Assembly (NCBI GenBank): GCA_028826165.1 | Contig: JAPDFW010000057.1 | Location: forward strand, 310,001 to 374,000 | DNA from: Anaeramoeba ignava | Taxonomy: Eukaryota; Metamonada; Anaeramoebidae | Direction of reading: 5' to 3' | Length of the DNA stretch: 64,000 bases | Shown here: positions 41,229 to 52,699 of the stretch, in pieces | Layout of the letters: the number at the start of each line of letters is the position of its first letter | Numbering within the stretch: the stretch's first letter is position 1 | Notes under the pieces: generated by a model | Told to the model about the DNA's origin: nothing | Databases searched by the model: none | Seen by the model: the letters and a program-made list of their open reading frames with translations, nothing else | Position numbers and translations under genes: made by a program

Positions 41229-44200
41229 TTAATTATTAAATTCTTTAAGTAATTGTAAAATATATTCTTGAATTTCTTCAGGATTATGTTCATCTTCATT
41301 AAAAGAAATTATATGAGAAATGAATTTCGAATTATTTTCCAAAATTAAGTTTTGAATTTTTCTCATAATTATTGGTGGAAAAGAGAATTGTTCTAAAACA
41401 TTTTGTGCCATTTTAACTCGAATTTGATTTCGAGAATTTTCCATTTGATTATCATTTAAAAAGGAATCACGATGAATAAAATTTTTTGGAGTAAATTTTT
41501 GGAAATTTAAAGAAGAATTTTGATTTTTTTGATTTTTTTGATTTTTTGATTTTTTGGATTTTTTGGATTTGGATTTTGAATTATTTTTTGGTTGATTTTT
41601 TGGTTGATTTAAAACGGATAAACTATTTTTAATTTTATTTAATAAATCACTTTGAGGTGGATTATAATTGAGCAACATTTGATTTGTGGGTAAACTTGAA
41701 ACCATTAAATTTTCATTTTCTTCATTATAAGCATTTTGAGATTCTTGTGATTCTGAATCTGAATAATCAGAAGGAGATGAAGATTCATCATATTCTTCAG
41801 AAGATACTGAAAGTGAATCCGAAGTTGAAGAAAGTGAATGAGAAAATGAGGTTGAAATATTTCGATGATTCTGGCTTGTTTCCTCATCAATAGATAGAGA
41901 ATCTTCCTCCATTTTTTCCTCCTCCAATTTTTGACGAATCTCATTTTGGATCATTTCTTTTAGTTCAAAAACTGAAGTATTTGTTTCATTTAAATCATGA
42001 ACAATACTGTAAGTGTGATTTGATTTATTATAAGTGATTTTCTTTGAAGATGATATTAGAGCCCAAAAATTCTCTGCTCCAACTTTATTTCCATATACTT
42101 CTTGATAGCATTTCCATAACTCAGGCTCAATAGTTTGCGCTCCTTTCAATAATTCTTGTTTTGTTAAATTATCTCCATAAACTTTGAATGTTTCCAATGA
42201 AATTTTCCATCCAGATCGATAAAAAGAAACCCTTCTATGCCTCATTTTTTGAAGGCGTTCTTTGGGTTTAATTAATTTTTTTCTTTTTTTCTTTGATCTT
42301 CTTTCTTCTGTTTTTGTTAATACTGTATTTGTTGTTGTTGTTTCTTCTTTTGTTTGATTTTCTGAAAAATTATCATATTCGCTCATTTTAAGACTTTCTT
42401 CATTGATTGAGTAAGTTCTTTCTTCTGTATTATAGATAAAATAACGTTTGGATTCTGACATTATAAATGCTCGAAAATTTTTTTTTGATTTTGGAGTATC
42501 AAGAATAATTTGATAAGATGATTGATTTTGATTTTGAATTTGAATTTGATTTTGATTTTGATTTTGATTTTGATTTTGATTTTCATTTTGATTTTGATTT
42601 TGATTTTGATTTTGAATTTGATTTTGATTTTGATTTCGATTTTGATTTTTATTTTCAATTTGAATTAAATTTTGATTTTGAATTTGATTTAAATTTTGAA
42701 TTTGATTTTGATTTTGATTTTCAATTTTATTTTGAATTTGATTTTGTATTTGATTTTGAATTTGATTTTGAATTAAATTTTGATTTTGAATTTGATTTTG
42801 TATTTGATTTTCATTTTGTATTTGATTTTCATTTTCAATTTGATTTTCATTTTGTATTTGATTTTGATTTTCAATTTGATTTTGATTTTGATTTTGATTT
42901 TGATTTTGATTTTGATTTTGATTTTCAATTTTATTTTCAATTCCTTTTTCAATTTGTATTTGATTTTGAATTAAATTTTGATTTTCATTTTGATTTTCAT
43001 TTTGATTTTGATTTTGATTTTCATTTTGATTTTCATTTTCATTTTGATTTTCAATTTTATTTTCTTTTAATGATATTTTTCCATATGCTATTTGATAACA
43101 CTCCCATAAATCTCTATGATTCTTAATAGAATTTTCTACAATTTCTTTTTGTGTACATGGTTTATTCAGAGATTTTATCACTTCTATTGCATATGTCCAT
43201 CCAGGATTTATTGTTTTAATTTTATGATGAATTAAATCACGAAGTAATTTTCTTTTGTTTTCTCCATTTAAAAAATATTTTTTGAGAAGAAAATCAATAT
43301 CAGGAGAAATTTTCAAAATATGGTTCTTTGGAATTTTTTGTCTTTTTCTATATGGATTTGGAGCCTTTTTTGGTTTAGGATTTGGATTTGGATTTTTGTT
43401 TTGAATTTTCTTTGGTTTGTTTTTTTGATTCTCAAATTTTTCCTTCAAATATAACAATTGAGATTTGGGATTAAGTTGAAAATGCTCAATTACATGTTGG
43501 AAATTGAAATTGAGAATAAAATCAAGATTGTTATTGAAATCCTGAACTAAAATATTATCGGTATATAAAAACTTGATAAATAAAAACATGAACTGGAAAG
43601 ATAAACCAGAAGTATCTTTAAACCTAGAGATTTTTTCTTGAGAAGAATTAAATAATTGACGGAAAAAATTACTTCTTGTTTGAAGAATTAATTTATGAAC
43701 AAAAACTTCTTTTTCTTCAACTTCAATCACAAAATCTTTTTTTTCATCACTTTGCCAATATAATTTGCTGATATCATTTTTCAAATCTTGTTTTTTTGGT
43801 TCTGAAACACCGATTTGAGTAAATTTTTCAAGAAGTTTTTTGGGCAATTTTTTTGCATTTCCCAAATCATCAGAATAAATCCAAATCAAAATTTTCAAAA
43901 TTTGGTTTTTGGAAAAATTTTCCATAATTTGTTTAATTTCTTCAGCTTTTTTTCCTGTTCGTGTTTCAACAACCAATTTGTGGACAGGAAATTGAGAAAT
44001 TTGTAAATCAGTATTTTCTTTGTGTTGAAATAAATGATAAAAGTCTTCTTGAAATGAGAAAGTTGTATTAACAAAATTGCCAAAATTTGAATTCTTCAAC
44101 GAATTCTTCAATGAATTTTTCAACGAATTATTTTCTTCTTTTAAATTTTTCACCAAATTTTTCTTATCGATTTGCATTTTCAAAGAATAAAGTCTGGAAT

Positions 44201-44501
44201 TTTTATCAAAACTAAATTTATTTTCATGAAGTAAAAACAATCCAAAATTTGTTCGTATTTTATGTTTTTGAGAACTATATAAATCTTTGTAACATTGATA
44301 AATTTCTGGGAACATTTGTTGTGCTTTTTCCACAATTTCCCCACGTGATGCGGGTCTTCCAATTGCTTGGAGAACTTCTACTCCATATTCCCATCCTTTT
44401 TTATTTTTTTTGATTTTGGAAAGTCTTATTCTTAATTGTTGTCTTCTTTCTAAATCTAACTTTTTTTTTTCTTTTTGTTTTTGATTGTTTGAAACTGACA
44501 T
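41229..44501 (-). CDS. Protein with three copies of an unnamed winged-helix-like domain plus BTB
   Basis: 1090 residues, single exon. A domain of about 75 residues occurs three times: at about 36-110 ([36 protein letters not shown]), about 438-490 ([34 protein letters not shown]) and about 765-850 ([39 protein letters not shown]). Copies 1 and 3 end in a beta-hairpin-like ...YSLKM / TYSIVHD. Between copies 1 and 2 lie two BTB-like segments ([32 protein letters not shown]). An Asn/Gln/Ile tract fills about 495-670, and a Ser-rich acidic stretch about 880-935. The repeated domain resembles a HARE/winged-helix fold in layout, but I cannot name it. A nuclear, DNA- or chromatin-linked adaptor is a guess. 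Confidence 0.75.
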   Translation of the reverse strand: MSVSNNQKQKEKKKLDLERRQQLRIRLSKIKKNKKGWEYGVEVLQAIGRPASRGEIVEKAQQMFPEIYQCYKDLYSSQKHKIRTNFGLFLLHENKFSFDKNSRLYSLKMQIDKKNLVKNLKEENNSLKNSLKNSLKNSNFGNFVNTTFSFQEDFYHLFQHKENTDLQISQFPVHKLVVETRTGKKAEEIKQIMENFSKNQILKILIWIYSDDLGNAKKLPKKLLEKFTQIGVSEPKKQDLKNDISKLYWQSDEKKDFVIEVEEKEVFVHKLILQTRSNFFRQLFNSSQEKISRFKDTSGLSFQFMFLFIKFLYTDNILVQDFNNNLDFILNFNFQHVIEHFQLNPKSQLLYLKEKFENQKNKPKKIQNKNPNPNPKPKKAPNPYRKRQKIPKNHILKISPDIDFLLKKYFLNGENKRKLLRDLIHHKIKTINPGWTYAIEVIKSLNKPCTQKEIVENSIKNHRDLWECYQIAYGKISLKENKIENQNENENQNENQNQNQNENQNENQNLIQNQIQIEKGIENKIENQNQNQNQNQNQNQNQIENQNQIQNENQIENENQIQNENQIQNQIQNQNLIQNQIQNQIQNQIQNKIENQNQNQIQNLNQIQNQNLIQIENKNQNRNQNQNQIQNQNQNQNQNENQNQNQNQNQNQIQIQNQNQSSYQIILDTPKSKKNFRAFIMSESKRYFIYNTEERTYSINEESLKMSEYDNFSENQTKEETTTTNTVLTKTEERRSKKKRKKLIKPKERLQKMRHRRVSFYRSGWKISLETFKVYGDNLTKQELLKGAQTIEPELWKCYQEVYGNKVGAENFWALISSSKKITYNKSNHTYSIVHDLNETNTSVFELKEMIQNEIRQKLEEEKMEEDSLSIDEETSQNHRNISTSFSHSLSSTSDSLSVSSEEYDESSSPSDYSDSESQESQNAYNEENENLMVSSLPTNQMLLNYNPPQSDLLNKIKNSLSVLNQPKNQPKNNSKSKSKKSKKSKNQKNQKNQNSSLNFQKFTPKNFIHRDSFLNDNQMENSRNQIRVKMAQNVLEQFSFPPIIMRKIQNLILENNSKFISHIISFNEDEHNPEEIQEYILQLLKEFNN

Positions 44502-44662
44502 TTTTTATGATGAGAATTAAAAATAATAAAAAATAAACAAAAAATGAAAAAATGAAAAAATAAAAAAATGAAAAAATCAAAAAATGAAAAAATGAAAAAA
44601 TGAAAAAATGAAAAAATGAAAAAATCGGATAAAAAATTTTAATTTTAATTTTTAATTTTAAT
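44502..44662. other. Intergenic region with tandem ATGAAAAA tract
   Basis: Above the start at 44501 lie nine or so repeats of AAAAATGAAAA (44543..44630), the longest example of the start-proximal tract, followed by AATTTT hexamers reaching the next gene's stop. Confidence 0.55.
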
Positions 44663-47600
44663 TTATTTTTTAAAATTCCAAAATTTAATAATTCCATCTT
44701 CACAACAACTTGTTATCATTTCTTTTTCTTTTAAATATAAAACACAATTAACATCATTTGGATGTGCATTTTCATAACGAGAGCGAATTTTGACTTCAGA
44801 ATCAATAACTGAAAAAATGCAAATTGAATTATCACCTGAACCTGTGAGAAAAATTAATTCAGAATTTGATTCTGTTAATGGTTCAATAATTTCAAGTGAA
44901 TAAATAGGTCTTTTATGAGCATTAGAAATGACAACAAATTTTTGCCAAATTTTATTTTTTTCAGTTTTTTCTGAATCTTCTTCAAAAAGTGAATATCCAC
45001 TAAGAAATTTTTGTTCTGGAAGTGTTTCAATATCTGTTTTTGGTTTCCAAAGAATAATTTTATTGTCTTGATCACAAGAAACTTTTTAACAAAATTGAAT
45101 TTAATTTTGAATTTAATTTTGAATTTAATTTTGAATTTAATTTTGAAATTAATTTTGAATTTAATTTTGAAATTAATTTTGAATTTAATTTTGAAATTAA
45201 TTTTGAATTTAATTTTGAATTTAATTTTGAATTTAATTTTGAATTTAATATTGAATTTAAAATTTAATTTTGAATTTAATTTTGAATTTAATTTTGAATT
45301 TAATTTTGAATTTAATTTTGAATTTAATTTTGAATTTAATTTTGAATTTAATATTTAATATTGAATTTAATTTTAAATTTAATTTTGAATTTAAATTTGA
45401 ATTTAATTTTGAATTTAATTTTGAATTTAATTTTGAATTTAATTTTGAATTTAATTTTGAATTTTATTTTGAATTTAATTTTGAATTTAATTTTAAATTT
45501 AATTTTGAATTTAATTTTGAATTTAATTTTGAATTTAATTTTAAATTTAAAATTTAAATTTAAATTTAATTTTGAATTTAATTTTGAATTTAATTTTGAA
45601 TTTAATTTTGAATTTAATTTTGAATTTAATGAATTTAATTTAATTTTGAATTTAAATATTTTGAATTTAATTTTAAATTTAATTTTGAATTTAAATTTGA
45701 ATTTAATTTTGAATTTAATTTTGAATTTAATTTTAAATTTAATTTTGAATTTAATTTTGAATTTTATTTTGAATTTAATTTTAAATTTAATTTTGAATTT
45801 AATTTTGAATTTAATTTTGAATTTAATTTTGAATTTAATTTTGAATTTAATTTTGAATTTAATTTTGAATTTGAATTTTGAATTTAATTTTGAATTTAAT
45901 TTTAAATTTAATTTTGAATTTAATTTTGAATTTAATTTTGAATTTAATTTTGAATTTAATTTTGAATTTAATTTTAAATTTAATTTTAAATTTTAATTTT
46001 GAATTTAATTTTGAATTTTGAATTTAATTTTAAATTTTAATTTTGAATTTGAATTTTGAATTTAATTTTGAATTTAATTTTGAATTTTGAATTTAATTTA
46101 AAATCGGATAAAAAAATTTTTGATAAAATAAAAGATTTACGAATGCAATTATTTCCACAAGGTTTACAACACCAAATAGTAGAATTATGACCAGCTAAAG
46201 TATCAAGTGATAACCAATGATTTTCATCTTTAGATTTTTGCCAAACTTTAACTGTTTCATCATAAGAAGAAGAAATTAAAAATTTTGAATCATTCATCCA
46301 AGAAATATATTTAACATCTCCAGAATGTCCAGTTAAAACTGCAAGACATTCATATTCTGTTTCATTTATTTGTTCCCAAATCCATATTGTTTTATCCCGT
46401 CCGCAAGTCGCTAAAAGATTTTTGGATTCGGTACTAAATATCCATTTTACTCTTTTAACTTCATTTGCATGTCCTTCTAATGATGCAATACATTCAAAAT
46501 CTAATGCATTTTCAAATTGATTTTTATTTTTATTTTTATTTTGATTTTGAATTTGATTTTAATTTTGAATTTGATTTTGATTTTCAATTTAATTTTGAAT
46601 TTGATTTTGATTTTGATTTTGATTTTGATTTTGATTTTGATTTTGATTTTGATTTTGATTTTGATTTTGATTTTGATTTTGATTTTGATTTTGAATTTTG
46701 ATTTTGATTTTGATTTTAATTTTTGATTTTTGATTTTGATTTTGATTTTGATTTTGATTTTGATTTTGATTTTGATTTTGATTTTGATTTTGATTTTGAT
46801 TTTGATTTTGATTTTGAATTTGATTTTGATTTTTATTTTGATTTTGATTTTGATTTTGATTTTGATTTTGATTTTGATTTTGATTTTGATTTTGATTTTG
46901 ATTTTGATTTTAATTTTGATTTTGATTTTAATTTTGATTTTGAATTTTGATTTTTTTTGATTTTGATTTTGAATTTAATTTTGATTTTGATTTTGATTTT
47001 GATTTTGATTTTTTGATTTTGATTTTTGATTTTGATTTTCAATTTTGATTTTCAATTTTTGATTTTTTGATTTTGATTTTGATTTTGATTTTAATTTTGA
47101 ATTTGATTTTGATTTTTTTTTGATTTTTTTGATTTTATTTTTGATTTTGAATTTTGATTTTGATTTTGATTTTATTTTGATTTTGATTTTGATTTTGATT
47201 TTTTGATTTTGATTTTGATTTTGATTTTTTTTGATTTTTGATTTTGATTTTGATTTTGATTTTGATTTTGATTTTGATTTTGAATTTGATTTTGATTTTG
47301 ATTTTTATTTTGATTTTGATTTTGATTTTGATTTTAATTTTGATTTTAATTTTGATTTTGATTTTGATTTTGATTTTGATTTTTAATTTTGAATTTGATT
47401 TTTTTGATTTTTTTGATTTTAATTTTATTTTATTTAAATTTTTATTTTGATTTTATTTAATTTTGATTTTTAAAATTACCATTTTGACCATTTTTTAAAG
47501 AATATTTCCAAACATTAACAATTCCATCAAAAGAACAAGAAGCTAAATATTTTCCATCAAGAGACCAATCAACAGAACGAATTGTTTTTTCATGAGATTC

Positions 47601-47777
47601 TTCAAGAATTGAACTACAAATCCATTCATTTTTTTTTGTTTTTTGATTCATTTGTTCTTTAAAAATTCTAATAGTTTTATCAGAACTACAACTAGCAAGA
47701 ATATTTTTTTGATGATTCCAAGCAAGATCCCAAGCAGAATCTTTATGAAGAGGAAATGTTTGAAGAGTTCGTAACAT
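44663..47777 (-). CDS. CIAO1: CIAO1/Cia1 WD40 cytosolic Fe-S assembly protein
   Basis: Exons 47480..47777, 46141..46500 and 44663..45081; both joins keep phase and give 358 residues, close to human CIAO1 (339). A seven-bladed propeller reads in order: AWDLAWNHQKNILASCSSDK, TIRSVDWSLDGKYLASCSFD, the joined DFECIASLEGHANEVKRVKW, ATCGRDKTIWIWE, VKYISWMNDSKFLISSSYDE, HNSTIWCCKPCG and DVNCVLYLKEKEMITSCCED. CIAO1 with CIAO2B and MMS19 delivers Fe-S clusters to nuclear and cytosolic proteins. I place the start at the ATG at 47777; the codon before it is TTG. Two 1-kb satellite introns make the gene three times its coding length. Confidence 0.93.
45082..46140 (-). repeat. CIAO1 intron 2, GAATTTAATTTT 12-bp array
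   Basis: 1059 nt of the 12-bp unit, the same unit as twinfilin intron 2. Sense borders are C|GTAAATC and AAAAAG|TTTCTT. The long L/I/N/F reading frames that cross it are artefacts of the repeat. Confidence 0.88.
46501..47479 (-). repeat. CIAO1 intron 1, TTTTGA hexamer array
   Basis: 979 nt of (TTTTGA)n with TTTTAA and TTTGAA variants and a few phase slips. Sense borders are G|GTAATTTT and GCATTAG|ATTTTG. Confidence 0.88.
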
Positions 47778-48269
47778 CAAAAAAAAATGAAAATGAAAAA
47801 ATGAAAAAAATGAAAAAAATGATTTTGATTTTAAATTTAATTTTGGTTTTAATTTTGGATTTTGAATTTTAATTTTAATTTTGATTTTAATTTTAATTTT
47901 AATTTTGATTTTGATTTTAATTTTGATTTTAATTTTAATTTTGATTTTAATTTTAATTTTGATTTTATTTTTGATTTTAATTTTAATTTAATTTTGGATT
48001 TTAAAAATCTAAAAATTCTTTTAAAATATTTTTTCTTGTTAATTTGTTATTATGTTTTTTTTTATCCGAAATCAAAATCAAAAGAAAAATTTGTGAGAAA
48101 AAGAAAAAGAAAAAGAAAAAGAAAAAGATTTTTTTTTTTTGAAAGAAAATTGAAAAGATTGAAAGAATTGAAATTTGAAGAAGAACCAAAAATAAACGAA
48201 ACAAATATTGTTTAATCCAAAAAAAAAAGGGATAAATTGGATAAACAAAGCGAATGAGAATTAAGAAAT
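47778..48269. other. Intergenic region between CIAO1 and twinfilin
   Basis: Holds AAAAAAATGAAAAAAATGA near the CIAO1 start (47786..47821), then TTTTAATTTTGA hexamers to about 48000, then A/G-rich AAGAAAAAGAAAAAG (48095-48130). A frame at 47862..48215 ends in a basic stretch but starts inside the repeat, and I do not regard it as a gene. Confidence 0.5.
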
Positions 48270-51200
48270 CTATTTACGACCAACTAAACGAGCTTTTCCC
48301 TAAAAAATAAAATTAAAAATAAAAATTAAAAAAAAAAATAAATAAAATTTGAAATGAATTAAAAATGGAAAAAAAAAAGTGGAACAAAAAAAATAATTAA
48401 AAAAATCCAAAATAAAACAAATTGAATCTAAATTGAGAAATAAAAAACAAATCAAAAAAATCAATGGAAAACAAACCTTGCCAGCTCTTGCGGGTTTCTG
48501 AAATTTCTTCTCTTTAACGACTGTTTTCTCAGGAGGATACAATTCAGCAATGAAAAAAGATTCATTAAAATCTTCCAAATCTCTGATTTCGATATTCTTC
48601 TTTGTAACAACACCAACATCACCAGCTTGATTCAAAGAAGCGGATTTTACGGTTGAGTAGAGCATTTTTTCTTTAACTTTGGCTGTATCAGGACACCAAA
48701 AGAAAAAAATTATTGGATCTTCACTTTTTCCTTTATTTTGATGTTTGAATCTAAAGAAAATATAAGAAGGATGAGCATCGTTGACTTTGTTCGGTAAATC
48801 GTTGAGAGAGACATCTCCTGCATCAAGTAATTCGATTGTTTCTTGAGATGTGTCAACTTGTAATTGAACGAAATTGATTGATTTGTTTAAAAGTTTCTTA
48901 AGATTTTCTGAAGAATCTGAAGAAATAGGGAAAGCAACAGAATGAACATAAGAACGGGTTTTGCTATCAACAACTTCTGCCAAACGTTCTTCCTTCTGTT
49001 GTAATTCTGCGTCGGTATATGGGAGCGATTCATAGGTTTCATTGCTTCTACGTTCGAGAATTGAATCCCAAGAAATGTCGTTAGGCTCAGTTGCATAAAT
49101 TTCGGTCATAAAATATCCTCCTCCAAGACTCTTTTTACAACTATCCCGTGTTGATGCATAGAGCATACGATCCTTTACTGTTGATCCGCTGGGTACAAAT
49201 ACAACAAAAACCCATTCATCTCCAAATGTTTTGTTTACTGTGTCTAATCTGTATAAAATGTAGCATGCTTTATTGTCTTTAATTTCTTCATGAATCAAAG
49301 CAAAATCACTTTCTTCGTCATTTTCAATATCTCTATTTCCAACTTCCGCGAGTTCCACTTTAATTATAAATTTTTTTAATTTTGAATTTAATTTTGAATT
49401 TAATTTTGAATTTAATATATAATTTTGAATTTTGAATTGAATTTTGAATTTAATTTTAAATTTAATTTTGAATTTAATATTGAATTTAATATTGAATTTA
49501 ATTTTGAATTTAATTTTGAATTTAATTTTAAATTTGAATTTTGAATTAATTTTGAATTTAATTTTCAATTTAATTTTTAATTTTAAATTTAATTTTGATT
49601 TTGAATTTAATTTTGAATTTTGAATTTAATTTTGAATTTAATTTTGAATTGAATTTTGTATTGAATTTTGTATTGAATTTAATTTTGAATTTATTTTTGA
49701 ATTTAATATTGAATTTAATATTGAATTTAATTTTGAATTTAATTTTGAATTTAATTTTGAATTTAATTTTGAATTTAATTTTGAATTTAATTTTGAATTT
49801 AATTTTAAATTTAATTTTGAATTTAATATTGAATTTAATTTTGAATTTAAATATTGAATTTTTAATTTTGAATTTAATTTTAATTTTGAATATTGAATTT
49901 AATTTTGAATTTAATATTGAATTTAATATATAATATTGAATTTAATATTGAATTTAATATTGAATTTAATATTGAATTTAATATTGAATTTAATTTTAAA
50001 TTTAATTTTGAATTTAATTTTGAATTTAATATTGAATTTAATATTGAATTTAATTTTGAATTTAATTTTGAATTTAATTTTGAATTTAATTTTGAATTTA
50101 ATTTTGAATTTAATATTGAATTTAATTTTGAATTTAATTTTAAATTTAATTTTGAATTTAATTTTGAATTTAATTTTAAATTTAATTTTGAATTTAATAT
50201 ATAATATTGAATTTAATATTGAATTTAATTTTGAATTTTGAATTTAATTTTGAATTTTGAATTTAATATTGATTTTAATTTTGAATTTAATTTTGAATTT
50301 AATTTTAAATTTAATTTTGAATTTAATTTTGAATTTAATATTGAATTTAATTTTGAATTTAATTTTGAATTTAATTTTAAATTTAATTTGAATTTTGAAT
50401 TTTGAATTTAATTTTAAATTTAATTTTGAATTTAATTTTGAATTTAATTTTAAATTTAATTTTGAATTTAATTTTGAATTTAATTTTGAATTTAATTTTG
50501 AATTTAATTTTAAATTTAATTTTGAATTTAATTTTGAATTTAATATTGAATATAATTTTGAATATAATTTTGAATTTTGAATTTAATATTGAATTTAATT
50601 TTAAATTTAATTTTGAATTTAATTTTGAATTTTGAATTTAATATTGAATTTAATATTGAATTTTGAATTTAATTTTGAATTTTGAATTTAATTTTGAATT
50701 TTGAATTTAATATTGATTTTAATTTTGAATTTGATTTTGAATTTAATTTTGAATTTTGAATTTAATTTTGAATTTAATTTTGTATTGAATTTAATTTTGT
50801 ATTGAATTTTGTATTGAATTTAATTTTGAATTTAATTTTAAATTTAATTTTGAATTTAATTTTGAATTTAATTTTGAATTTAATATTGAATTTAATATTG
50901 AATTTAATTTTGAATTTAATTTTGAATTTAATTTTGAATTTAATTTTGAATTTATTTTTGAATTTATTTTTGAATTTTGAATTTAAATTTGAATTTAATT
51001 TTAAATTTGATTTTAAATTTTTTGTGGAATTTTATTTAATCAAATTTTTATGATTTATTACTATTTTCAATTCTAATTTTAATAACTCTTTTGATTCTTT
51101 CATTTCTTGCTTGTCCAAAACTTTGAACTAATTCTTTTGAAGCTATTTTTTTTATTGAAAAAGAAAAAGAAAAAGAAAAGAAAAAAAAATTTTTTAAAAA

Positions 51201-51277
51201 AGAAAAAAAAAATTTTTTTATAAATTAAGAAATAAATTAATTAATAACGAACCACCAATTCCACTTGAATGAGACAT
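48270..51277 (-). CDS. Twinfilin (two ADF-H domains)
   Basis: Exons 51253..51277, 51062..51142, 48477..49357 and 48270..48299; all joins keep phase and give 338 residues, as expected for twinfilin (about 350). First ADF-H: SSGIGASKELVQSFGQARNE, IKRVIKIRIENMELAEV, KACYILYRLDTVN, EWVFVVFVPSGSTVKDRMLY. Linker PYTDAELQQKEERLAEV. Second ADF-H: VAFPISSDSSENLKKLL, YIFFRFKHQN, PIIFFFWCPDTAKVKEKMLY. The tail FQKPARAGK|GKARLVGRK is basic, as in twinfilins that bind capping protein and phosphoinositides. Twinfilin sequesters ADP-actin and speeds filament turnover. The last exon codes only nine residues. Exon 3 is richer in G+C than its flanks; intron 2 is 1.7 kb of satellite. Confidence 0.94.
49358..51061 (-). 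repeat. Twinfilin intron 2, GAATTTAATTTT 12-bp array
   Basis: 1704 nt, the longest intron in the window. Units are GAATTTAATTTT with GAATTTAATATT and AAATTTAATTTT variants arranged in higher-order blocks. It interrupts an Asn-Met codon pair (A|GTAATA ... AAAG|TGGAAC on the sense strand). Confidence 0.9.
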
Positions 51278-51418
51278 AATTTAATTAATTAATTAATTAA
51301 TCAAAACAAAATAGAAAATAAGGAAGAAGAAAAAAATGAAAAAAAAAATTTAAAATAATTTAAAAAAAAAAGCAAAAAAAACTTTTTCATTTTTTTCTTT
51401 TTTCTTTCTTTTTTTAAA
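51278..51418. promoter_or_regulatory. Divergent promoter (twinfilin / DUF2891-like)
   Basis: Contains AAAAAATGAAAAAAAAAATT toward twinfilin and ACTTTTTCATTTTTTTCTTT toward the plus-strand gene, plus four tandem TTAA units at about 51280-51300. Confidence 0.5.
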
Positions 51419-52641
51419 ATGAATTTAAATTTAAATTTAAATGACCAACAAATTGTTATTGAAAATTTAATTGAAATTATTTATGATGGAATTTTAACAA
51501 AAAAACCAAATGAATCACAACCTTATATAAAATTTGGAGGAACTATTTTTACAGGAAGTTTTGATTATCATTCTTGTATTCATGCTTTTTTTTCTCTTTT
51601 TTCATCTTTCAATCACTTTTTCTTTGATGAAAAAAAAAATCCAAAATTTAAAGAAATCAAAGAATTTCTTCATTCACAATTTACAACTGAATCTATTCAA
51701 ATTGAGATTGATTTTCTTCAAAAAAATCCAAATTATGATGATTATGGACAAGCTTGGTTTTTATTATTAATTTCTGAATTAAAATGTTCCACTTTTTTCA
51801 AACCAAAAAATTCAAATGATTTTTTTCAAAAAATTGATATTCTTGAAAATTTGATTCGAAAGCATTTAATTGAATTATTAAATCAAGAACAATATATTTT
51901 TATTGGAAGTCATAATTCAGCATTATTTATGATTTTTTTGTGTTTAATATCTTGTTCAATTTATAAAAAAGATGATTTATCAAAATTTTTTATGCGAAAA
52001 AATCAAGAAAAAAAAATGAAAATCAAAATGAAAATGAAAATCAAAATCAAAATCAAAATCAAAATCAAAATCAAATTGAAAAACAAGAAAAAAATCAAAT
52101 TCAAGAAAAAAATGAAAATGAAAATGAAAAACAAGAAAAAAATGAAAATCAAAATTGGAAACAATTTTACAATCAATTAAATTCTATTTTCCTTCATATC
52201 TCTCAAAAAAACGAAAAAAAAATCCTCGAATTTGATTTAACAAAACAAAGTACTTATGATTTTGTTCATTTAAGAAATATTTACATTTCAATTCAACAAA
52301 TTGATGCTTATTTGCAATTTGATCCTGAAAAAAAAGAACAAAATTTTCCCAAAATTCAAAAATCATTCCCAATTTTTATTCCTCCAAAAAATTTACAAAT
52401 TAAATGGAATAATTGCCATTATCCTGGACTTATTTCTTCTGGAATTTATACTTATTGTTTGGATTTTTCACTTAAAATAATTCAATTTCCAAAAATGTCA
52501 ACTTTTCCAAAATGGAAAATTTTATTTCAAGAAAATATTTTGAATTATGAAGAAAGATGGAAAAAAGATTTTAGTTGCATTTCTCATTGGGTTCCTCAAT
52601 TTATTTATCTTGGAATATTATTAGGAAATTTAATGAATTGA
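51419..52641 (+). CDS. DUF2891-like protein, one-base frame break in a poly-A run
   Basis: The first part (51419 to about 52016) reads GTIFTGSFDYHSCIHAFFSL, DDYGQAWFLLLISELKC and IFIGSHNSALFMIFLCLIS. These resemble the DUF2891 signatures (DWHS.VH, YG.aW.L.La.EL, H.N.AFaL), a mostly bacterial alpha-toroid-like family of unknown function. The second part, in another frame, has WNNCHYPGLISSGIYTYCLD and CISHWVPQFIYLGILLGNLM. The switch is at the nine-A run 52008..52016: one more A would make a single 407-residue frame through an Asn/Glu/Gln tract (1223 nt is one short of a multiple of three). A sequencing indel is the simplest explanation; decay is the alternative. The family assignment is moderate. 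Confidence 0.65.
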
Positions 52642-52699
52642 GAAAAAAATTTTTTTTTGCTTTTTTTTTCCAATTTTTTTTTTCATTTTTTTCTTTTCA

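Noticed and set aside
42518-43126. Plus-strand Asp/Phe repeat frame opposite the 1090-residue gene
   Set aside because: Antisense image of the Asn/Gln tract of the real minus-strand gene.
45082-46140. Long reading frames of repeated Leu/Asn/Ile/Phe (also at 28603-29300, 46500-47450 and 49590-51050)
   Set aside because: They are translations of 6/12-bp satellite arrays lying inside introns whose splice borders restore known proteins; open frames follow from the repeat length being a multiple of three.
47862-48215. Candidate 117-residue gene ending in a Lys/Arg-rich stretch
   Set aside because: Starts inside a TTTTGA/TTTTAA repeat, has no promoter tract or recognisable domain, and lies between two well-defined genes.
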